Source: Pseudomonadota bacterium
GTDB taxonomy: Bacteria > Cyanobacteriota > Vampirovibrionia > LMEP-6097
Direction: 5' to 3'
DNA: 5,331 nucleotides
Assembly (NCBI GenBank): GCA_009924885.1
Contig: RFQS01000159.1
Location: 1-5,331 of the forward strand
In this document: in pieces, positions 1-5,331 of the stretch
Numbering within the stretch: the first letter of the stretch is position 1
Layout of the letters: each line of letters starts with the position of its first letter
Notes under the pieces: model-generated
The model's input: the letters and a program-made list of their open reading frames with translations, nothing else
The model's database searches: none
Told to the model about the DNA's origin: nothing
Translations under genes and position numbers: made by a program

Positions 1-3000
1 ACAAAGGCATGCTTACGCCTGAAAACTTAGGTGAATTTTACCCTGATCTTAAGCAGCCAGAACTAACTGCTTCTAATTGCCTATTTCATCAAAGATTTTC
101 GACTAATACTTTTCCTGAGTGGCATTTAGTGCAACCCTTTAACCACTTGGCTCACAATGGAGAGATAAATACTATTGAGGGTAACCGAAACTGGGCTCAA
201 GCTAAGAGAAAGATGTATTATTCGGAACCTTTACGTGAATTACAGTCTTTAAAATCATTAATTCATATGCAAGGCTCTGATTCTAAAAGCATGGACTCTA
301 TGCTTGAATTACTGTTAGCTGGCGGCTTTGATCTATTGACAAGTACTAAAATCTTAGTTCCACCAGCATATGAAGAAAATCCTAAATTAGATAAAAAACT
401 AAGATCGATGTATGAATATTTTTCATTATTTATAGAACCTTGGGATGGACCTTCCGCTATAGCTTCTATTGATGAGGAGTATGCTATTTGTAATATAGAC
501 AGAAACGGTCTCAGACCGGCTCGCTACGTTCTGACAAATAAAGATGAATTCTGCATAGCCTCTGAATTAGGTGTAGTGGATTATAAAGCTGATGAAATAA
601 TTCTAAAAGGTAAACTAGGAGCTGGTGAAAGCATCGCTATAGATTTAAAAACAGGTTTAATACTTTTTGATAAAGATATTAGTGATTTAGTTTCATCTAA
701 ATATAATTACATAGATTTAATAGAAAGCAGTAGGGAAACTATAAATCAAGATTTTTCTTTAGTCAAAGAGGAAATAAATTTTGATGAAAAACTTCTGAAA
801 ACTTATTATAAATACAAGCAAATCAGCTTAGAGGAGCTGAATATAGTTTATACAGCACTGTCGAATAATGCCCAAGAAGCCTTATCCTCTATGGGAGACG
901 ATAGCTGCATTGCGGTACTTTCTAAACACAAGCGAAATTTATTTGATTATTTTAGGCAGAGATTCGCTCAAGTAACTAATCCACCTATAGATTCGATTAG
1001 AGAAAAAAATGTAATGTGCTTAAACACCTATATTGGTGCTATTGGTAATATATTTGAGGATTTCGCCGAAGGTCAAAAAAGGATAAAACTCTTATCACCA
1101 GTACTTTCTCAAATCAATTACATTAAAATTCTTAGTAATTATGATCAAAACTCTATCCAAGAGATAGACTTAAATATTCCATTTACAAAAGATATCAAGA
1201 CTGCACTTCTAGAGATTAAAGAAAGCATTTTAAGTAATCTTAGTAAAAATAAAAACCTAATTATACTCAGCGATAAAGATATAAAAGAAAATCACTATCA
1301 GTTACATCCGCTCATGGCGACAGCTTTTATAAACTATTTTCTGATAACAGAAGAATTAAGAGCTAAAGTAAATATCATCGTCGTTACTGGTGAAGCTAAA
1401 GATCCTCATCATTTCGCTTGCTTAATAGCCTTCGGCGCTACGCTGATTTACCCTTATTTAAGTTATCAAGCAATTAATCAAATACACGCAGGTAAAAGCT
1501 TAGATGAAAAAGAGCAACTCTGCCGTAATTATCAAACAGGGATAGAGAATGGCATACTAAAGATTTTATCGAAGATGGGCATCTCCACTATAAATAGCTA
1601 TCGGGGTTCTGGTCTCTTCGACATTCTTGGCTTAAATCAAGATTTTCTTAATTTCTGTTTTAATGGAAAACAAACAGTGATAGGTGGATTATCAATCTCT
1701 GACTATGAAACGGAATTAAGAGAGTTAGCGAAAGAAGCTTGGGATGAGAGTAAAGAAATAAACTGTGGCGGGATAATAAAATACTTACCGAACGCTGAAG
1801 AACACGGCTTTACACCACCAAGTATATTAAAACTACAAGAAGCCGTTAAGAATGATGATTATGAAGCTTATAAAGAATTCTCTAGTTTAATTACGAATCG
1901 AGAATATCTCTGCATCAGGGATCTTTTTGATATTAAAAGTGATAGGGAACCGATCTCAATAGAAGATGTAGAAAGTAAAGAAAGCATTATTAAAAGATTT
2001 TCTATTTCCGCGATGTCGCTAGGAGCTATATCACCAGAAGCACACAGCGCCTTAGCTGATGCTATGAATATACTCGGTGCTAGGTCTAATTCTGGTGAGG
2101 GTGGCGAAGATATTAAACGAATAGAAACTAATAGTCATTCTAAAATAAAACAGATAGCCTCTGGCAGATTCGGCGTTACAGCTGAATATCTTATAAACGC
2201 TGAAGTTATTCAGATAAAAATCGCTCAAGGAGCTAAACCTGGAGAAGGCGGTCAGTTACCAGGTTTTAAAGTTAACGCTATGATAGCGAAGCTCAGACAT
2301 AGTAAAGAAGGGACTACTCTAATATCGCCTCCACCACATCATGATATTTACTCAATAGAAGATTTAGCCCAGCTAATTTATGATTTAAAAGAAATAAACC
2401 CTAGTGCTGAGATATCAGTTAAATTAGTTTCTTCACTAGGAGTAGCAACTGTAGCTCTAGGAGCCTGCAAAGCCAATGCTGATGCTATTACTATAGCTGG
2501 AGCAGATGGTGGTACTGGTGCTAGCCCACTTAGCTCCATCCGCTACGCTGGTTTCCCTTGGGAAATAGGTCTACTATTGACTCATAAATTACTACTTGAA
2601 AATAATTATCGAGATGATATTAGCCTGCAAGTTGATGGCGGTCTTAAAAACGGCTTAGACATTATTAAAGCTGCTTTAATGGGTGCTAATATTTTTGGTT
2701 TTGGCACTAGTGCTTTAATAACACTTGGCTGTAAATATCTTAGAATCTGCCATTTAAATAACTGTGCTACTGGAGTCGCTACCCAAAACGAAGTTCTACG
2801 TAAAGAACATTTCCGTGGTCTCAGCGAGCATGTCATTAGCTATATGAATTTCATCGCAGAAGAAATCAGAGAATATCTTGCTTATCTAGGTTACCAGAAT
2901 CTAAGCGAGCTTATCGGCAGGCAGGATTTACTACAGCAAAAAACATCTAAAACCTCTAAGCAAGCTAATTTAGATTTTTCTCAGTTATTTATAAATTTAA

Positions 3001-3959
3001 ACACTAAAACAGCAGACCCTAAAAATCCAGCTCAGGCAGAGAATGGAGTCACCCAGCGGTCTCTTATTTACAGAGAAAGCGAGAAGAAGCATATTCACAT
3101 AAATGATGGAAATCATCTCAGCAAGAAGATCACAAATGATTACCAAACAAATCAATTAGCAGATATTTACAGAATATCAAATGCAGACCGCTCAATAGGA
3201 ACAGCTTTATCTGCTTTTATCATTGAGAATGAAAGTATTTCCGATGAAATAAAAATTCTAAAAAAATCTGAGCTGCAAACCGAAATCAACTTAAAAGGTA
3301 TTGCAGGTCAAAGTTTCGGAGCGTTTTTGATAGAAAGATTAATACTAAACCTAGAAGGAGCTGCAAATGACTATGTAGGCAAAGGTCTTTCGGGCGGAAC
3401 TATCATAATTAGAACTCCTGAAGATAGAGCTTTTATAGCAAGAAACAGTGTAATCATGGGAAATACCTGCCTCTACGGTGCTACATCTGGAAAGCTTTTC
3501 GCTGAAGGACTCGCTGGAGAAAGATTTGGGATTAGAAACTCTGGAGCCACAGCAGTAATAGAAGGGGCTGGGGATTATGCCTGTGAATACATGACTGGCG
3601 GTACAGTAGTTATACTTGGCAGCTGTGGCATAGAGATAGGAGCTGGAATGACTGGTGGTAAGGCTTTCATTTTCGATCCAGAGTTTAAATTAGCAAATAG
3701 AATAAATGCTAAATCAGTTAAATTTACTTATCTAAAAGATTTAAATGAAACTCTTATCAGTGAAAACGCGAAAATTAAAGTTCAGGAACAGTCCCATGAA
3801 ATATCGAATTATCTAAAGTCACTAATAGAGGAACATGCAAAGCTCACGAATAGTAGTTGGGCTAAGCATATAATTTCGCACTATAATGAATTAAAAGATT
3901 CTTTCGCTTTAGTTTACTGCTTAGATTCTAAAATAGAGGAGTTATTTACTGATGGATAA
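1..3959 (+). CDS. gltB: Glutamate synthase (NADPH) large subunit, 5'-truncated by the window
   Basis: This is the large (alpha) subunit of glutamate synthase. It hydrolyses glutamine, channels the ammonia, and reductively aminates 2-oxoglutarate to glutamate in the cytoplasm. The frame is already open at base 3 (Lys-Gly before the Met codon at 9). That Met is internal, and roughly 180 N-terminal residues, including the catalytic Cys1, lie upstream. Counting Met at 9 as residue 1: the rest of the class II glutaminase domain has HQRFSTNT (27-34), the oxyanion-hole LAHNGEINT (47-55) and DRNGLRPARY (164-173). The central domain has DPHHFA near 465 and KMGIST at 522. The FMN synthase domain has SGRFGVT (718), QGAKPGEGGQLPG (740-752), SPPPHHD (773) and GADGGTGASP (831-840). 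The 3Fe-4S ligands are C908, C914 and C919 (C-x5-C-x4-C). The GXGXG beta-helix spans about 1095-1240. No frameshift is seen, and the estimated full length of about 1500 residues is normal. Its last 8 bases overlap gltD. Confidence 0.97.
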   Translation, partial: KGMLTPENLGEFYPDLKQPELTASNCLFHQRFSTNTFPEWHLVQPFNHLAHNGEINTIEGNRNWAQAKRKMYYSEPLRELQSLKSLIHMQGSDSKSMDSMLELLLAGGFDLLTSTKILVPPAYEENPKLDKKLRSMYEYFSLFIEPWDGPSAIASIDEEYAICNIDRNGLRPARYVLTNKDEFCIASELGVVDYKADEIILKGKLGAGESIAIDLKTGLILFDKDISDLVSSKYNYIDLIESSRETINQDFSLVKEEINFDEKLLKTYYKYKQISLEELNIVYTALSNNAQEALSSMGDDSCIAVLSKHKRNLFDYFRQRFAQVTNPPIDSIREKNVMCLNTYIGAIGNIFEDFAEGQKRIKLLSPVLSQINYIKILSNYDQNSIQEIDLNIPFTKDIKTALLEIKESILSNLSKNKNLIILSDKDIKENHYQLHPLMATAFINYFLITEELRAKVNIIVVTGEAKDPHHFACLIAFGATLIYPYLSYQAINQIHAGKSLDEKEQLCRNYQTGIENGILKILSKMGISTINSYRGSGLFDILGLNQDFLNFCFNGKQTVIGGLSISDYETELRELAKEAWDESKEINCGGIIKYLPNAEEHGFTPPSILKLQEAVKNDDYEAYKEFSSLITNREYLCIRDLFDIKSDREPISIEDVESKESIIKRFSISAMSLGAISPEAHSALADAMNILGARSNSGEGGEDIKRIETNSHSKIKQIASGRFGVTAEYLINAEVIQIKIAQGAKPGEGGQLPGFKVNAMIAKLRHSKEGTTLISPPPHHDIYSIEDLAQLIYDLKEINPSAEISVKLVSSLGVATVALGACKANADAITIAGADGGTGASPLSSIRYAGFPWEIGLLLTHKLLLENNYRDDISLQVDGGLKNGLDIIKAALMGANIFGFGTSALITLGCKYLRICHLNNCATGVATQNEVLRKEHFRGLSEHVISYMNFIAEEIREYLAYLGYQNLSELIGRQDLLQQKTSKTSKQANLDFSQLFINLNTKTADPKNPAQAENGVTQRSLIYRESEKKHIHINDGNHLSKKITNDYQTNQLADIYRISNADRSIGTALSAFIIENESISDEIKILKKSELQTEINLKGIAGQSFGAFLIERLILNLEGAANDYVGKGLSGGTIIIRTPEDRAFIARNSVIMGNTCLYGATSGKLFAEGLAGERFGIRNSGATAVIEGAGDYACEYMTGGTVVILGSCGIEIGAGMTGGKAFIFDPEFKLANRINAKSVKFTYLKDLNETLISENAKIKVQEQSHEISNYLKSLIEEHAKLTNSSWAKHIISHYNELKDSFALVYCLDSKIEELFTDG
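3935..3941 (+). promoter_or_regulatory. Ribosome binding site of gltD, inside the end of gltB
   Basis: AGAGGAG lies 10 bases before the ATG at 3952, within the last codons of gltB. It is a strong Shine-Dalgarno match at a usable distance and supports that ATG as the gltD start. Because the gltB stop (3957-3959) lies just past this ATG, ribosomes ending gltB could restart directly on gltD. Such coupling would help make the two subunits in equal amounts; this is inferred from the layout. Confidence 0.75.
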
Positions 3960-5331
3960 TTATCACTTTCTCAACTCCACTAGAAAAGATCCTTTAAAAG
4001 CTTCTGCTGAAGAAAGGGTTAATAATTTCAATGAAATTTACAGCAATTTCAATACAGAAACCAGTATAGATCAAGCTTCTCGCTGTATCGACTGTGGAGT
4101 CCCTTACTGTAAATGGAGCTGCCCTGTAGTAAACCATATTCCAGAATGGCTAAAGCTCATAGCCAAAGGAGAAATAATTAAAGCAGCTGAGCTTTCTAAT
4201 GAAACGAATAGCCTTCCAGAAATCTGTGGCAGAGTATGCCCGCAGGACAGACTCTGCGAAGGAGCTTGCACACTTAATTCTGGCTACGGTGCTGTCAGTA
4301 TAGGAAATATAGAAAAATATATTTCAGACACTGCTTTCGCTCAAGGCTGGCAGCCAAAAAAAAGTTCTATTTGGCATAAAGATAAATTAGTATCCATCAT
4401 CGGCGCTGGGCCAGCTGGCTTAGCCGCTGCTGACTTCCTTACTAGAAGTGGTATTCCAGTAAAAGTTTATGATAAATACCCTGAAATAGGTGGCTTACTC
4501 ACTTATGGAATACCTAATTTTAAACTTGAAAAAGATATAGTTTTACGCCGAAGGAAAATCCTAGAGAATCAAGGAGTAGAATTTATTTTAAATACTGAGA
4601 TAGGTAATACCATTGATTTTAAAGAAATAGAAGCTAATAGCTCAGCTGTTTTCCTTGGGCTTGGGACATATAAAGCCCTAACTGGCTCACTGAACATAAA
4701 GCAAGGTAGTGCTGTATATATGGCACTTGAATATTTAATTGATCGGATAGAAAACGAAGAAATTGAAGTTTGGCAGCCCCACAACAGGACTGCTGACAAA
4801 CGAACAAGTTCAAGGCTGAGGAGGACGAATGACCGCAGTGTACTACAGGTACATGAGGATCATGAGGACGACGAAAACGCAGAAATTGAAGTTTGGCGGC
4901 AGTCCTCTATACCTAGTTTGAAGAATAAAGATGTAGTAATACTAGGTGGCGGTGACACCGCTATGGACTGCTGTAGGACTGCGATTCGTGAAGGAGCTAA
5001 ATCAGTCAAATGCTTGTATCGAAGAGATTTTCAGAATATACCAGGCTCTAGGCGTGAAATAGAAAACGCTATAGAAGAAGGTGTAGAATTTATCTGGAAT
5101 ACCCAAGCCTTAGATATTAGTGAGAGTGATCATGGACTTTCATTAAAAACAGTAGAAACGGAATTAAAAAAAGAATTTAACTCTAAACGTCTAGTACCCG
5201 TGGTAAAAACTGGTTCAGAAAAGACTTTAAAGGCTGATGCTGTGATCATAGCTTATGGCTTCAATCCAAGTCCAGCAACGTGGCTTAAAGAAAATTCGAT
5301 AGATACAGATGACTCTGGCAGAGTTCTAGTA
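3952..5331 (+). CDS. gltD: Glutamate synthase (NADPH) small subunit, 3'-truncated by the window, with in-frame insertion
   Basis: This is the small (beta) subunit of glutamate synthase. It oxidises NADPH on FAD and passes electrons through 4Fe-4S clusters to GltB. The ATG at 3952 overlaps the gltB stop and has a good ribosome binding site; 460 codons are open to the window end. Visible motifs are cysteine cluster one (C45, C48, C53, C57), cysteine cluster two in CGRVCPQDRLCEGAC (92-106), the FAD dinucleotide fold GAGPAG (151-156), PEIGGLLTYGIP (177-188), the NADPH fold LGGGDTAMD (331-339) and PGSRRE (364-369). A late ADAVIIAYGF (428-437) stands near the C-terminal FAD region. About 45 residues are missing beyond the window. 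The protein carries 41 extra residues (about 270-315) between the FAD half-domain and the NADPH fold, where a repeat element has inserted in frame. All recognised motifs are intact, so the gene is probably functional, but this is not proven. Related FAD/4Fe-4S proteins (dihydropyrimidine dehydrogenase N-domain, NfnB) share the fold; the gltB neighbour settles the identity. Confidence 0.96.
   Translation, partial: MDNYHFLNSTRKDPLKASAEERVNNFNEIYSNFNTETSIDQASRCIDCGVPYCKWSCPVVNHIPEWLKLIAKGEIIKAAELSNETNSLPEICGRVCPQDRLCEGACTLNSGYGAVSIGNIEKYISDTAFAQGWQPKKSSIWHKDKLVSIIGAGPAGLAAADFLTRSGIPVKVYDKYPEIGGLLTYGIPNFKLEKDIVLRRRKILENQGVEFILNTEIGNTIDFKEIEANSSAVFLGLGTYKALTGSLNIKQGSAVYMALEYLIDRIENEEIEVWQPHNRTADKRTSSRLRRTNDRSVLQVHEDHEDDENAEIEVWRQSSIPSLKNKDVVILGGGDTAMDCCRTAIREGAKSVKCLYRRDFQNIPGSRREIENAIEEGVEFIWNTQALDISESDHGLSLKTVETELKKEFNSKRLVPVVKTGSEKTLKADAVIIAYGFNPSPATWLKENSIDTDDSGRVLV
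4750..4777 (+). repeat. Direct repeat, left copy
   Basis: These 28 bases match 4873-4900 at 26 positions; the differences are at 4757 (A versus C) and 4775 (A versus G). The translated copies read ENEEIEVW and ENAEIEVW. The copies are 123 bases apart, exactly 41 codons, so recombination between them would remove the insertion without changing the frame. At 28 bases it is longer than most transposition target duplications, which favours repeats belonging to the element or a segmental duplication. Confidence 0.9.
4786..4801 (+). repeat. Inverted repeat, left arm
   Basis: AGGACTGCTGACAAAC here is complementary to 4891-4906 at 14 of 16 positions. One of the two exceptions is a G-U pair in RNA and the other an A-G mismatch. 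The outer 8 bases (AGGACTGC / GCAGTCCT) are perfect. The arms enclose 89 bases. The inner part (4792-4801) can instead pair with 4768-4777 at 9 of 10 positions, giving a competing short hairpin. Confidence 0.8.
4873..4900 (+). repeat. Direct repeat, right copy
   Basis: This is the partner of 4750-4777 (26 of 28 identical), in the same reading frame. Its end, GTTTGGCGGC (4891-4900), is also part of the right arm of the inverted repeat, so direct and inverted repeats share the same sequence module. Confidence 0.9.
4891..4906 (-). repeat. Inverted repeat, right arm
   Basis: GTTTGGCGGCAGTCCT is the partner arm of 4786-4801. It begins inside the right direct repeat and runs 6 bases past it. The right edge of the palindromic element is therefore probably near 4906, just before the gltD codons that lead into the NADPH-binding fold. 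Confidence 0.8.

Larger units (their letters stand above)
4750..4906 (+). repeat. Palindromic repeat element inserted in frame in gltD
   Basis: This segment has a G+C content (67 of 130 bases in 4771-4900) clearly above the flanking gene (21 of 60 in 4681-4740). It carries a near-perfect direct repeat at its two ends and a 16-base inverted repeat. It encodes a very hydrophilic, charged stretch (Arg-rich, then a His-Glu-Asp run) with no counterpart in the usual GltD. Only the gltD frame is free of stops on the + strand: the other two have TGA at 4817, or at 4794, 4830, 4854 and 4863. Size, palindromy and in-frame placement in a conserved gene match the behaviour of Rickettsia/Wolbachia-type palindromic elements. 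It has no transposase, so any movement would need help from elsewhere. Exact ends are uncertain: it may be the 123-base unit alone or the whole 157 bases. Family membership is not established. Confidence 0.7.

Noticed and set aside
9..11. ATG at 9 as the true start of gltB
   Set aside because: The frame is open upstream to the window edge, the preceding Lys-Gly fits the family sequence, and the start would remove Cys1 and most of the glutaminase domain.
2763..2780. Ala instead of Pro after the third 3Fe-4S cysteine in GltB as a defect
   Set aside because: The same NCATGVATQ form is normal in E. coli-type GltB; all three cysteine ligands are present.
2606..2836. 76-codon reading frame on the - strand inside gltB
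   Set aside because: It lies opposite the highly conserved FMN/3Fe-4S region of gltB and has no recognisable protein features.
4569..4799. 76-codon reading frame on the - strand inside gltD
   Set aside because: It lies opposite conserved gltD codons and runs only into the edge of the inserted repeat; nothing in its translation resembles a known protein.
4750..4906. Small CRISPR array or insertion sequence
   Set aside because: Only two direct repeat copies exist, the spacer-like part is 95 bases, and no transposase or cas gene is present. A palindromic non-coding-mobile type element fits better.
4750..4906. Intein, intron or frameshifted pseudogene in gltD
   Set aside because: At 41 codons it is far too short for an intein, lacks splicing motifs and group I/II intron structure, and keeps the frame with all downstream GltD motifs intact.

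Overview
The window holds two adjacent genes on the + strand, both cut by the window edges: most of gltB (glutamate synthase large subunit, 5' end missing) and most of gltD (small subunit, 3' end missing). They overlap by 8 bases (3952-3959) and clearly form an operon. Together they encode NADPH-dependent glutamate synthase (GOGAT), the enzyme that converts 2-oxoglutarate and glutamine into two glutamates. There are no RNA genes, no CRISPR array and no intergenic space. No promoter or terminator is visible, because both operon ends lie outside the window.

The DNA is A+T-rich, as in many host-associated bacteria. Both proteins resemble, from memory, the gamma/beta-proteobacterial (E. coli-like) type of GOGAT more than the alphaproteobacterial type, for example around the 3Fe-4S cysteines of GltB and the N-terminal cysteine clusters of GltD. 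A low-G+C, possibly intracellular gammaproteobacterium is a reasonable guess, but the sequence alone does not settle it.

Layout: 1-3959 is gltB, intact in frame, with the end of the glutaminase domain, the central domain, the FMN/3Fe-4S synthase domain and the GXGXG domain in order. 3952-5331 is gltD, with two cysteine clusters, the FAD site and the NADPH site. GltD takes electrons from NADPH through FAD and its 4Fe-4S clusters to the 3Fe-4S cluster and FMN of GltB.

The unusual part is at about 4750-4906 inside gltD. A G+C-rich segment with direct and inverted repeats sits in frame in the loop just before the NADPH-binding fold. It adds 41 codons (123 bases) compared with the usual protein, and the reading frame stays open throughout. 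It behaves like the palindromic elements known to insert in frame into genes of Rickettsia and Wolbachia, but I could not assign it to a named family.
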